Shown in pieces: positions 1-11,600 of a stretch of DNA of 64,000 bases (position 1 is the stretch's first letter; every line of letters begins with the position of its first letter). The stretch spans positions 920,702 to 984,701 of the forward strand of contig MU006091.1 of assembly GCA_010093705.1 (NCBI GenBank), written 5' to 3'. Origin of the DNA: Patellaria atrata CBS 101060 (taxonomy: Eukaryota > Ascomycota > Dothideomycetes > Patellariales > Patellariaceae). A program made the translations under genes and the position numbers. The notes under the pieces are model-generated. The model saw nothing but the letters and a program-made list of their open reading frames with translations, was not told the DNA's origin and searched no databases.

Positions 1-923
1 CTTCTTATCGAGATTTGAGAGAAGGAGTAGGTGATCTGGAGATAGGAAGCGTACCGCGCGGAATTTAGATCGTTTCTTGGACTCAAAGACATCGGGGTAA
101 GGAGTCTCGTAGACTCGCCGCGCCTCTGCGTTCTTTCCCCCAGCTTTACGCTGGACGCGAGTGATGTGAATGGAGTAATCTGTACAATACGCTACGGCGA
201 ATTCGTCTTGCCCTGTTTCAATGATATCAAGGTCGGCAGCTTCTTCACCCTCAGGAGGATATAATCGCTGAATTACTTCTCTTGAGGAAGGTGAAGACAC
301 TGTCGCATCGAAGAGGACTATCTCCGCTTTGTCCGCCAGCCCTGTACAAATACCCCCGATTCTCTTACTTCCTGAAGTGCGTAAATGCGCCGGTGATAAC
401 CGTATTACCCTCTGATATGTTTCGTTCTTGCTTGACTTCGGCGGGGACGCAAACAGCTGTGTCTTCCCCAGAAACTCAATCGTACCATCTTGTATCTTTT
501 CTTCTGACCCTTGCGAACCCTTTGTCTTCAGGGGATACGACACGAGAAAGGATCTAAAGTGCTCATTCTTTCCCGCCTGAAGCTGTTTCTCACTCGAATT
601 GATACCCGCTTGTACTACTAACCCATCTTTAGCGGCGAGGGTTGCTAAGGAAGTCACGGAATCCTCGTCCCGGGAGAGTTCGATTTCGGCAGCGGACTTT
701 ATCTCAGTGCGGGAGGAGACGTCTAGGAGTGTCTGAGATAGGGCCAATCAGTTACAGGAACTGAGGGCGCAATGGTATTTGAACGTACAATTTTGTTACC
801 AACTCCACTTCGCCCCTCCCCTCCTCCGCCAGCTACGACGAGATAACCGCGACCGTACGGGTCGAAATCTGCAGCATATAGAGGATATGAGAGTGTGGTT
901 TTGGTGAATGAAGGAGCAGGCAT
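1..923 (-). CDS. SEC12: SEC12-like guanine nucleotide exchange factor, 5' part (cut by window edge)
   Basis: Sec12 is the ER-membrane exchange factor that loads GTP on Sar1 to start COPII coat assembly. Two exons are visible: 789-923 and 1-732, with a 56-nt phase-0 intron (733-788, donor GTACGT, acceptor CAG). The N-terminus reads MPAPSFTKTTLSYPLYAADF and is followed by a glycine-rich GGGGGEGRSGVGNKI-type segment, the first WD40-like blade with the K-loop region typical of fungal Sec12. The protein continues past base 1, so later blades and the C-terminal membrane anchor are outside the window. An in-frame ATG at 959 would add 12 residues. I prefer 923 because the family usually begins just before the first beta strand. 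The gene runs head-to-tail with CLA4. Confidence 0.85.
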
Positions 924-1755
924 GGCGGTCGGATGTACTTCGCGGCGGTTGAGGGACAATTAAGGAATAGATTTAGGTATGGAGCAGTTAGGGATAGCGA
1001 AAATTATCGTCGTATTAGAATAACTAGGACCCAGTGCACAGAATAATACTTTTAATATTAGACGTCCATACTGGCAAGGATGGATTACAAGGGAGGTGTA
1101 TATCGCTACTTGTGCTTTTGAGGTTGAGGTTCCCACCAAGGAATGCTAGAAAAGCAAGGCGACGTTGCTTTTTCCGTTCTACATCATCGTCGACCAGCTT
1201 TATTCCCCTTGATTTTGACCAAAACAGGTTCTAGGAGTGTAAAAATGGGCATATTTCCAATGACAAGTTTTGCATAGACAGTCACATCTCGCTGAGAAAC
1301 TCATAACTATTAGAGATCATGCTCAATTTTCTATCAAAGCCTCTACCATTTCACCCACTCTCTCCATCGCTGCTATTTCGTCGCTAGAATAAAAGACATT
1401 AGCCATTCAAACTCCTCTGCCGTGCAAAAGTAACCATCCTGTCCCGACGTCTCCCAGTTCCTAAGACTGAAAATGCAGCCGAGATCCAAAGGTATCGAAC
1501 AGTGAGAGATGAGAAGAGTTACAGGATACGCGCTAATCTGGAATATACTCATTCGCTTTCCAGAAGTGTAAGTACCATCGATGCAAAAGCTTATGACTGC
1601 AAAGTGACAGTCATCCGCATCAAATTATAACCAGAGCATAAATGCGCCGCCGAAGACCTCGATTAGGGGATGACGTTGATCGAGTTTTGTGACCGTTCCA
1701 CTATGCAGGCCGACCATATGAAAAGAAGAAAAATGTTCAAAGAAGACTGGGCAAT
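924..1755. other. Intergenic: SEC12 promoter side and CLA4 3' end
   Basis: No supportable gene lies in these 832 bases. They hold the SEC12 upstream region and the CLA4 3' flank. Short ORFs on both strands have no recognisable similarity. Confidence 0.6.
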
Positions 1756-4415
1756 TTACTGTCCACTACCCTTCCTGAACGATAGGAGCTGCGCGAGGCT
1801 TCCTAAGCTGCATCCATTCTTCAAGAAGTCCAGATTCATCAGCTCGCTCGCCGAAGCTCGTGACTTGACGTCGACACAGAGACAAACGCTGAGGAACTGC
1901 TTCAAATCCTTTGAAAGTTTCTCAGGTTTCTTAAGTCGAGGAGTACCATTGGTCGCGATAAGGTATAGTGCTTTCAGAGGTTCCTCATTCAAGTAAGGGG
2001 GTTCTGATTCGATCATTTCGATGGCCATGATACCCAGGGACCAGATATCAACCTTGTTGCCATATTCTTTCTGCTTTACAACCTCAGGAGCCATCCAATA
2101 AGGCGTACCAACCATAGTCGCACGCTTGCTACGCTGCTCTGTAAGCTTAGCACAGAAGCCGAAGTCGGCTAGACAGGAAGTTAGACATGCTGTGGTAGAC
2201 TTATGCTTAAGCGTATTCACTTACTGATTTTAACGTTGCCTCTTCCGTCAAGAAGAACGTTATCACTCTTGATGTCACGGTGAATGATGTTCTGATTATG
2301 AAGGTGCTGAAGACCCTTGCAAGTCTAAACCGAGAATTAGTAAATCATATCTTATGAAATGGTTAGATTAATGCTTACCTCCAAGCAGATAGTCGCTATT
2401 TGCTCCTCGGATATGACGGGGTTGTTATCAATGACATCTGTTAAAGCACCACCCTCCATGAATTCCATAACAACCCACAATTCGGATTGTTCCTCCTGTA
2501 AGAATGCATCGAGGAAATTAACGATATTTGGATGCTTGCTATCCTTCATAACGATGATCTCGTTGACGATGAGCTCCTTGCGGGGTTGGTTACGTAGATC
2601 CATCTGTTTGATAGCAACTTGGGCCCTTGGGCCATGCTCTCTAAGCAAAGACCTAGCAGTTGGCGATGGAGCGCTCTCGCGGATGCGTGCGACATAGACG
2701 GATCCAGAAGCTCCTTGTCCAATCTTCTTCTGCTTGTTGTATGACTCAAGGGGCTTCTCCTTAGAAACAACTTCTCGTAGTTTGGCCATAACTTCACTTT
2801 CAGACATGCTCGACATGCGCACATCTTTCCTAGTATCGTCCTTCTTCGTTAGTGCAGCTTCAGCCTTCTTCACCGCATCATTGGTTACAGGTTGCTTAGC
2901 TTGCCCATTGCTGGGTTTCGGAGCTGTACTCGTTCCAGGAGCTCGGGTACTGGATGGCTGAGAGGTTGCACTAGCGCCATTTGGAGTACGTTGCCCTGAA
3001 GGCTGACCATTCGTAGCCTGAGGATATCGAGGAATTGAAGACTGCTGCTGGTGCCCCGGTGAGGGTTGTCTACTGGTAGCAGGTTTTTGAAATGCACCAT
3101 TCTGAGTCGGGGCGGATGGTGCAGTCCTCTGAGGATTCATCTGCCTGAGAGATCCAGGTGGTTGTTGTCGATCCCTAGAAGCAACGGGCGCTGATGGCGG
3201 GGGCCGGGATGGGTTATACCGAGATGACGGTGCGGATGGGCTAGGTTCTCTGTTTTCATCATTACCATAGCCGCCTATTTCCTGTTTAGCTAGAGGGACA
3301 CGGGTTTGAGGAATGGATGCATTATATGCAGCTAGTTCCTCACGTTCTCTCCTTTCCGCTTCTTCTCTTGCCCTTTCTCGCTCACGTTGCTTTCGTGCTT
3401 CATCCTCCATTCGACGGCGGCGATCTTCTTCTGCTCTGGCATCTGCCGCTTGTTGTTGGGATGAAAAGGAGCTCGATCGTTCATGACGAGTCGCGAACGA
3501 GCCAGTGGGAGTGTGACTAGGGGAACCATAACTATCTTTACGTTGGAAACTACCAGGAGGATTTGGTCTTGGAGGGGCAATGCCACCAACACTAGCATAT
3601 CCCAACTGTTTATGGGTCTGTGGGTCTACAGGTGGAGTAGGTGTCAAGCTTGGGTATGCAGCTGGGTCTTCAGCACGCTTAACCATCTTCTCAGTGTAGA
3701 ACTCGAGCGCTTCAAGCACTGCTTTTGGATTCTTTTGATAATCATCCTTTGTGATTGCGGACGCTGTCAGAAGCTTCTCCCACTCTAATGGTAGGCCAAC
3801 AAACGCTCCGCTTGTAGGATCGAAGCCGACATGGACACGATGTGTGAAATTGGTTGGGTTGCTCACACCACCCATGCTCGGGCAGCGTTGATAGATTGAA
3901 TCAATCCAGGAGTAAACCTCATCATCGGTCTCCACTTTGCATATCAGTAATTTGGTAGGACCATCTCGAGGTGGTGATCCGCCCGAGTTGGAGGAAACGG
4001 TTCGGTGGATCTCGAAGGAATATGGATAATCATCTGAGCGCTCAATGCTGGTCACATCTCGCAGCTGTACAGTAAATGACGCTCGGGATGTGTTGTTGTT
4101 CTTCAGAAAATCCAGTTGAGATTCGCGCAGAACCAGATACTTCTCTGACCAGATCATGCTCTTAAAGAGGCCCTCTTCTTTGATTTTTGCCCAACCGTCT
4201 TTGACCACCGAAAGGGGAGCATTGGATCTGTCCGTATTGGATCGAGTCAAATGGGGAAGGGAATTTGTAGAATTATTTGTTGAAGGGGATTGTAAGTTCA
4301 GACTAGACATGTTACCAGGCAGGTTATTGACGGCTGGTGTAAGATTGAGGCGGGGTCTGTCGGTAGGGGGCCTCGGGCCGGCACGAGGGTTCATGAACTG
4401 ATCCGGCGTATACAT
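1756..4415 (-). CDS. CLA4: Cla4-type p21-activated (PAK) serine/threonine kinase
   Basis: Cla4 kinases are Cdc42/Rac effectors that control polarised growth, septins and hyphal morphogenesis at the plasma membrane. Exons are 2379-4415, 2225-2324 and 1756-2168, giving 849 aa. The introns are 54 and 56 nt, and both fall inside the kinase domain. Domain order: a PH domain at about 71-178; a complete CRIB motif at about 184-200 ([13 protein letters not shown]); a long Pro/Ser/Gln-rich linker with a charged coiled-coil-like stretch; then the kinase from about 570, with [12 protein letters not shown] glycine loop, VAIK lysine, HRDIKSDN catalytic loop, DFG in [11 protein letters not shown] and GTPYWMAPE. 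The PH plus CRIB plus kinase order separates Cla4 from Ste20. Start chosen at 4415 because a CAG acceptor with a CTAAT branch site lies one base upstream, so the leader is spliced. The longer frame to 4433 only reads through that intron. Confidence 0.95.
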
Positions 4416-6203
4416 ACTGCAGGAAATTAGCAAGAGGTAGTTAGAAGACTAGATATTGCATTTGAGGTGGAAGGTCACTAGCAGAAAGGAAGTTTGAAAG
4501 GGTTGTTGAAGTGTCGGTGAAGCGAGTGTGTATCCGCAGTAGATATCCGTATGAACATACTGAAACAGCTTACTTTCGTGACTGTGATGAAGCCATGACT
4601 GGAGCTACTGGTATTCCTTAGCAAGTGAGGCGATGTATTTGCCGTCCGTAAAAGAACGAGCGAAGTCTTGTTGATATGTTGGCCCCCGGCGAACGGAAGC
4701 TCCAAAGTAACCTGGGGTGAGCGAAAGATGGTAGTAGCTTTACGGATAACTGGGCCGCTAGTGAGCGATAATCCCAAGAGCGATTTGCGAATGTCGAAAC
4801 TGGGGAAGACTATTCTAAAGACCGTAATAAGGGCGGATATGCTTCAGCATAGGAGGTTGCCCTTGTTGAGCGGCGCAGTTGCTAGCCGAAAGTTGGAAAA
4901 CTGTATTCTATGTGAGCAGCTCATGCGAGTATATGTGAGTGGTTGAGAAAGGTAAATTTATCGTTGTCGCATAGAAAGTATCACAAGGCGGTTCATGAAG
5001 ATGTTGGTGGTAAGAAGTTTCGAGGGCGTGAGGGTTGTAGTTGCTCAAGGCGTCCCGAAGTGGGATAAGGAACAATCAACAAGGGACCCGGAAGGCTTAA
5101 CGGGTCACCGCCTAGGCCTTTCTGTCGGGGGGAGAAGGTAAAGCAGGAACGGCAAAAAGAAAATAGGAGAAAGAACAAATAAGAAAGAAGAAAGAAAATA
5201 CAGAGTACTGTAGCAACATACCTCGAACTAAACAGCTGGAGTCACCGAAGCCGAAGCTGAAGCTGAAGCAAATCTTCACCTGCCTCTTCTCTTCTCTTTG
5301 CGCCAGATAAGGAGAGCGATACAGGCAATACCTTACCCTATGCTGTACCTCCGTACGGTAAGGAGTACTCTGTACAGTACAGATCTGGTAGGATTCCCAG
5401 GCCGTGAGGTTCTCTTCCAGTATCGGACGACGTTTAGGGGCAAGGAGTCAAGCAGGCTGCAGACTCCGCACTCCAACTGCAGAGAAGAAAGTAGCAAAGC
5501 TGCAAAGGAATTAGCAACAGTGAACAGTCAGAACCGGCAGCGCTTCTGTACCGCTGAGGCAAAAGCTTGAGAGATGGAGACAAGTCGCCAAGCGCCTGGA
5601 GTTGCTGTTTAGCAAATGCTATAGGTCCGTCTCATCTTACACAACCACCAGATCCATCTGTTTCAGCTTGAAGGCGCCTGCGATTCATGTATGAGAAACG
5701 TCGATTGGCATAATCTTCCACTATACTGTACAAACCCTCCAGGATATTTCCACCCGGTGAAACGGCACTAGATTTGAGATAGAAAGGTGGATAAGGGCTC
5801 GCCCTGATACTCATACTACTTTTCGAGCTGCCAATTCACTTGTAAAGTCATAATTAACGTCTCTCGGAAATGCATTATAAAGCATTCAAGCTACATTACT
5901 AGACTGAAAAAGGTTCATATTGCGCTAATCATTTGTTCCAGAATACAGTACAAGTACACTTTGTACGATGCTCATCATCCAATTAGCTCCACCCCAGATG
6001 ATAAACGTACCATCTGTAAAACCGCTGCATGCAATGATGCAAATTGAGTATTCGAAAAGTCCTACCCAAAACTCCGATCAATCCCATTCCATCATATGCA
6101 GAGTAATCCAACCATGTTCGTAAGACGGGGTAAACCCGCGGTTTGCGAGATGAGTTACTCGTGTCGGCGCGATAAGTCTGATCCAGAAATCCCATGATAA
6201 TGT
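4416..6203. other. CLA4 leader and promoter, and alpha-actinin 3' flank
   Basis: No protein gene is supportable. The CLA4 end includes a spliced 5' leader, with the acceptor ending at 4417. A short hexamer-like repeat of GAAGCC/GAAGCT units occurs near 5250-5270. Copies of a TGTACAGTAC-type palindrome occur near 5371 and 5944. Confidence 0.5.
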
Positions 6204-8410
6204 TCATTTATTTACTCCATTCGCGTCATTCATTGAAGGATCATCTCCCATGTACCTTTCCATGAAGCTGATATAGTCATACTTTGGTAAATCACGGTCT
6301 TCCTGCATATCTGGACCTTTATGTTCCGGCATACTGCTGACGAGATGTTCGATGAGCTCGTCTGGCACTAGAGAATGTCGAAGGTCCAGCTCCGTCACGT
6401 ACGGCTACGTTTTGGTCAGTTTAAGCTCATTGTTACGTGCAGGTTGACAGATCCCAGCAGTATAAAACGTACCTTGCCGTCAGCCACTTCGCGGAAACTC
6501 TCAAACACCTGTTCAGCTGTATTCTGATCTTCAGTCTCATCAACCATAAACCTAATAAACTGCTCGAAAGTCACGTAGCTTCGACCACCACTTGTATCCA
6601 AAAATTTGTCATGCATTTCATCCTCATCGTATACTAGACCAAGACTTGCCAATGCAGCAGAAAATTCTAACTCGTGTAATGAATTACTCAGGTCACGATC
6701 GAAGTGTCGGAAAACAGACTCGAATTCTTCTAGTTGTATTGGCGTTAGGTTCGTCATATTTCGAGCGACCATCTGATTTTCTAGAAATGCGAGTTTCTTC
6801 GATACGCTTGACTTGACAAGGCCTAGCTCATAATCTAGTTCATCAAGAGTGTACGTTGTGAAGTCGTTCTCCTCGATATTTGCTTCGATGCATTGTTGGT
6901 CAATGTTCTCAATTATGCCTAGAAACTCATCGAGTGGTTGTAGATTTTCACTCAATCTTTGCGTGTGTCTTAGTTGATCTTCAACGTCCCCTTCGAGGCC
7001 CGATATCGATGCTGAAAGTGTGTGAAGAGCGAGCGCGAAGTCATTCGCTTTGTCTGCAAAATTGCGTCTGAGGGCGTTCTTAATACTGCGTCTCTGGTCA
7101 GCACATGGTACCAATATTATGTTCGGACTCATACTCTCGAATTGCTTCGTTAATAATCTGACTTCTTTCCCTCTCGGCGTGCATCAGTCCTACCCATGCC
7201 TTATCTAACGCCTCTAAGCTGAGCTCTGCTGGTGGTTCGTACGGTCTGAGACGGTATGTGCTAAGCTTCGTTTTGATGTTACCAAGGAGATTGACTAGTT
7301 CTGATTTTTCGGCAACCCAGGCTCTCTTCGAAGTCCGCTTATATGCCGTGAACTGATTAAGCTGATGCTTTGCGTCTGCGTATGTTCCGTCGAATTCTGC
7401 CTCTTCCCAGTCTTTATGTTGCTTTGCAATATTGTTAAGAAGTTCCCTCATGCGTCTTTCAAATGAATTTTGCATCTCCCAAGCGCCTTGCATATTAGTC
7501 ACGAACTTTTCAACTCGCCTTCCTGCATTTTCAACCCTTTCCATTTGAGAGAAAGCGTGGAACCAGTACGCAATATATGTCATAAGTGAACGCTCATCTG
7601 GCTTTGCTACGTCGCATACATCTTCCACGTCGAGCAAGTCGGGGATACCAATCTCCTTGGATGCAATATCGAATGCAAGCTGCATATTACCGCGGTGATC
7701 ATTCTTGTCGAGGGTCTCGTAATCGATGAGGTCCGGCCGATGAATGTCGAGAAGAGCGCAGCTAGACGAATCAGTTATTGCTTTTAAATATAGCCCACAG
7801 ACGTCCATACAATGCAAGTCCATCATTCCAGCTTGTGGAGAAGTCTCGTACATCCACCCCATCGTAACAAGCTGTCTTTCTCTGGCACCAGAGCAGAAGG
7901 CCTTCTTTTGCACTCAAACCTTCCTCATTAATGTCACTGATCGTAAACCGTAAGATCAATGTCCAGATAAGACCCAATATGATTTTCCTATTACCGTCTA
8001 CGACATCTTCTGCTCCAATATTTGTCAATTGAATACTGCGCCCCTTGATAAAATCTAATGCTTTATTAACATTCTCAAATCGCTGTACTCGGAGCTTAGG
8101 TTTCGCTGCATATCTTCCTAGGGACTCGTTGCTTAGGATCTCGAGGAGATGTATTAGAATGACCTGGGACGGCGGGGTTAGTTTTAGACACAAGATGTAT
8201 GGGTGGAAAAGTTGACGCAGTACTCACCCCATCGGAGAGGTCCTTCACTAAATCTGCGATCTCAACATCTCTAATTTTCAATTTGCTGTTGAGCCTGGAG
8301 TTACGGCTCGAATTAGCAATTCGAGTCAGGTAGAGACGAATCCTAAGTACTAACCATTTGGTGAAGGTTTTCTGCTGCACCGTGACCCATTGTCCCTCAA
8401 GAAGCGCCAT
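6204..8410 (-). CDS. Alpha-actinin (F-actin cross-linker)
   Basis: Alpha-actinin bundles actin filaments at the contractile ring and cortex. Six exons: 8355-8410, 8228-8294, 7811-8163, 7135-7761, 6473-7085 and 6204-6404, giving 638 aa. All five introns are GT-AG and 49-68 nt. The N-terminus (WVTVQQKTFTKW, then LNSKLKIRDVEIADLVKDL) opens the first calponin-homology domain. The second CH domain includes LLLWCQRKTACY, SWNDGLAFCALLDIHRPDLI and the DVCDVAKPDERSLMTYIAYW block. A short spectrin-repeat rod follows (about 260-480). The C-terminus has paired EF-hands: one loop DRDLSNSLHELE keeps Ca-ligand positions, while the second (DTSGGRSYVTFE) looks weaker. The rod is shorter than animal alpha-actinin, as is usual in fungi. 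An extra upstream coding exon is possible, because an ACAG lies just before the chosen ATG. Confidence 0.93.
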
Positions 8411-11400
8411 ATAGCCTGTGGTATTCGATAACTATGTACACCATATGTAAAGGACAATACATGTGTGTGTGCGTGTGCGCAAATAATTGTGTTGTGTTCG
8501 ATACGAATATTTGAAGTTGTTGTCAGTTTTGTTGTCAAACAACGGGGGAAAGGTTGCAAGGGCCAATCGGCGCTGAACTAGCGCCACTGGCCCACCTTGT
8601 GGTGATGACGACGGGATAAAACGCAGGGAAGGGACACCCTGAAGCACATCAACGCCTTGGACATCAGTAAAGGTAGACGGGAATAATGGAACCTCGTCAA
8701 TTAACCTCAATGATTTCAAGGAACCCATCTTCCATTCTTGATTATTCCCCCTTCTCCAACCTAAGTCTTTTCTATCCATTCGACCAGTCTTGATCCGTAA
8801 CCTGTTCATTGTTATCGACGAGAAGCCTGTTCTAGTGTTAACTCAACATTCATTTTTCCATCTTCTTTCCTCCTTTCGTCGCAAGTCTGCGATATCCCTT
8901 CTGTTCAACTACCAAACTTCAAGCAGGTTAAGTTGGCCGATACCAGGGTCCATAGAGTGACAGTCGATTTTATTTTTTTCCAGGTCTAGGACAACCTAGA
9001 ATGGAAGTAATCTCTAGAGAACAAGACGCTCAATAAATAACTTGGTTTCTACTCTCATTACATCTCTTATCCATCCAAAATCCTGCAGTATCCATTACCT
9101 GTCTCTCGTTAGCCAAAGTTTTGGCCTATTCCTTGTTAGAGACCTCACAGACAGCGGTGACGAGTCACTCCTTCAAATGCAAAATCGAGAGGAATGTTTT
9201 CTTCAACCCATCAAGGAGACTTTCGGATTTGGATGCCTCGCAGTTACAGTGCTAGTAGGCCTTTAACTGAGCTCATATCAAGATACATAGATTTGCATTA
9301 TCGACCATTTCAAAGGCCAAGTACCTCCGTGATCGCAGCATATCGGTCCTGAGACACAATGGAAAGATAACTCCGACTCAGCGTCGCTCGAAAACTGTAA
9401 CTTTTCGATCATATACCGCACGATTATTTCCTCAAAGGTCATATCTTCCGCCTTAGACCTTTTTGCGGATAAGGTATAAGACACCAAAGGAACGATAATT
9501 GAGCAGGGCGCAAAAGATCAAGGTACGACATGGAAGACGAAATCATCTAAAAAAAAATAAAAAAAAATAAAATAAAATCGAGCCGCTTATCGAGCAGTGA
9601 ACTTGAGCTCATCAGGTAGAGATACGACTAAAACACATTCAGAATGAAACGATCCGTTCTTAGCCTCTGCCCGTCTCACGGTACTTCCTACTCGTTATAT
9701 GCAATTGCTCTTGAACAGAACCCCCCAGGTCGTATAAAATGACTGGACTGTACAGAATGACTTGACGGTACAGTTGCATGATTTAAGCACCTGAAGGAGG
9801 TGTATGAATATCTCTAAGCATGATAGTTGAGCGCTAGATATACAGCAAGCTTTCAACAACCCACGAGTGCCAACCACAACAATAGGGGAGATGCTAACCA
9901 TATGTCACTAACCATCTTCCGCGCTATATCCCTCTATGGGGTATCCCATCCTCTCCATTGCTAATATTATATTAATAAAAGACCTCCGCAGACCCATCAA
10001 TATCATCTCTTCACGGACCAGAGGATACGCTCGCTACATACGCCCTTTCTATAAGCGTAGGATTAGACGCGGTGACGCGACGGGGAAATATCTGTCTGGT
10101 GGAAGGTAGAGTCATTTATTGACTATGCTCGTGGGACTTGGAAGTTTCTATACCTCAAGTGATCCATGGTTTGGTAGGTTGACCCAATATATCACACTGC
10201 GCGTCATTGTTTGTCCGCGCACCTGGGTGACGGGGAGAAGGGGGATACATACGAAGCAAAGGTAATGCTTGATATCCTCTAGTTTCTCTAACGACCCGCA
10301 AATACTACCTTAAAGTAGGTGCAACGGTGAACTCGCTTCACGAGGCCACATGTAGTCGGGAGCTTGCATAGGATTAGGTTGGTATCCGTCGACGCAGGTC
10401 CTGTAACGGTTCAGCCCAGTCCAGTAACCTCGCGCATGCACTGGGTAATTTCCAATTATTCCACACGGTATCTCTATCACACGACATCATCTATAACAAC
10501 AGAAAGCTTCTTCACCAGCGCTGCCCGAATAGATGGTACCGTACTGCTTGCCCATAACACCCTAATTTAAGTCAATATCGACAGCTCTTCTCGGTTACGC
10601 ACAACTTCCTTCGACCCATAAAAACATATTAACTAACCCACCCACACTCGTCCCCAGAACTCGCTTCCGCACCAGAAAGCAGGATTACGGGCCTACGGCT
10701 CCCTAGACCCAATGACCACGCACCTGGGACCACGACAGTACCTCAAGGGGGGTTAGACACGAGATCGACGCGTCCAACATGCGCAAGGAAACGGGGAGCA
10801 TGCGAAGTCATCGAAAAGGGATGGCACAGAAAGCTCATCACAACTTTGGAACGCACGTCATGGACAGCGAGATTTGGAGTTTTGAATCGATCGATCAAAT
10901 TGATATATGACTACATTCGCAAACAGAAAGCCAGACCATGGGCCCATGGCGCCAGCATCCTGTGGCCCCGTTTGGGAAAGGCCCCGACTACCCCCCAACC
11001 TGACGCTTATGCACACCGGAAAACAGTACATGAGCCACAACATCGCCCGTTTCACCCAGCTACCATAGCACGCCTCAAGATACGGTCCGACTTTTGTCTA
11101 ATAAGCGATCCATCTTGAACCTTTCCAAAACTAATCCAAGCAGACAACAAAGACTCCTGTGCCCTTCTAATTTGTCGGGTTGAGAGAGAGAGAGAGAGGG
11201 AGAGAGAAAATACGCCATTACCACTCTAGAATGCCTCTACCTAGGGGCTGAACATAGGGAAAACCTTGCAACGGTTGTTGCTCGCTAAAGACCAGCTCAC
11301 ATATGAAAAAAATAAATTGCGTGAAATGACGCTCCTCTAAGACGTTGGAAGAGAAACCTTGCTAATTTCGCTTAGCGCGTTTTTCATTTTTAGAAACAGC

Positions 11401-11600
11401 AAAACAAACATGGATGGTATAGAATAGAATAATTGACAAAGGGAAGTGCCGTTGGGTACGGTTGGGTATGCCCTAGCAAATATATTGGAACAAGGTGGTA
11501 ATACAACAGATTAAGAAAGGGAAAAAAGCATCGTAACGCGTAAACACATCAAACATGACTAGAAATATCGGGCAGGGATAATATCGGAATTAGTGTGAAT
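8411..11600. other. Intergenic, no supportable gene
   Basis: About 3.2 kb upstream of alpha-actinin and downstream of the CRIB-like gene. It contains a (GA)n microsatellite at 11182-11207, an A-rich AAAAAAATAAAA run near 9550-9575, and TGTACAGAATG-type copies near 9750. A 125-codon minus-strand ORF at 8432-8809 is probably leader sequence. Confidence 0.5.
11182..11207. repeat. (GA)n microsatellite
   Basis: Near-perfect GA dinucleotide run with one GGG interruption, in the 3' flank of the CRIB-like gene. Confidence 0.9.

Noticed and set aside
8432-8809. 125-codon minus-strand ORF upstream of alpha-actinin
   Set aside because: No known domain and biased low-complexity end; it overlaps the probable alpha-actinin leader.
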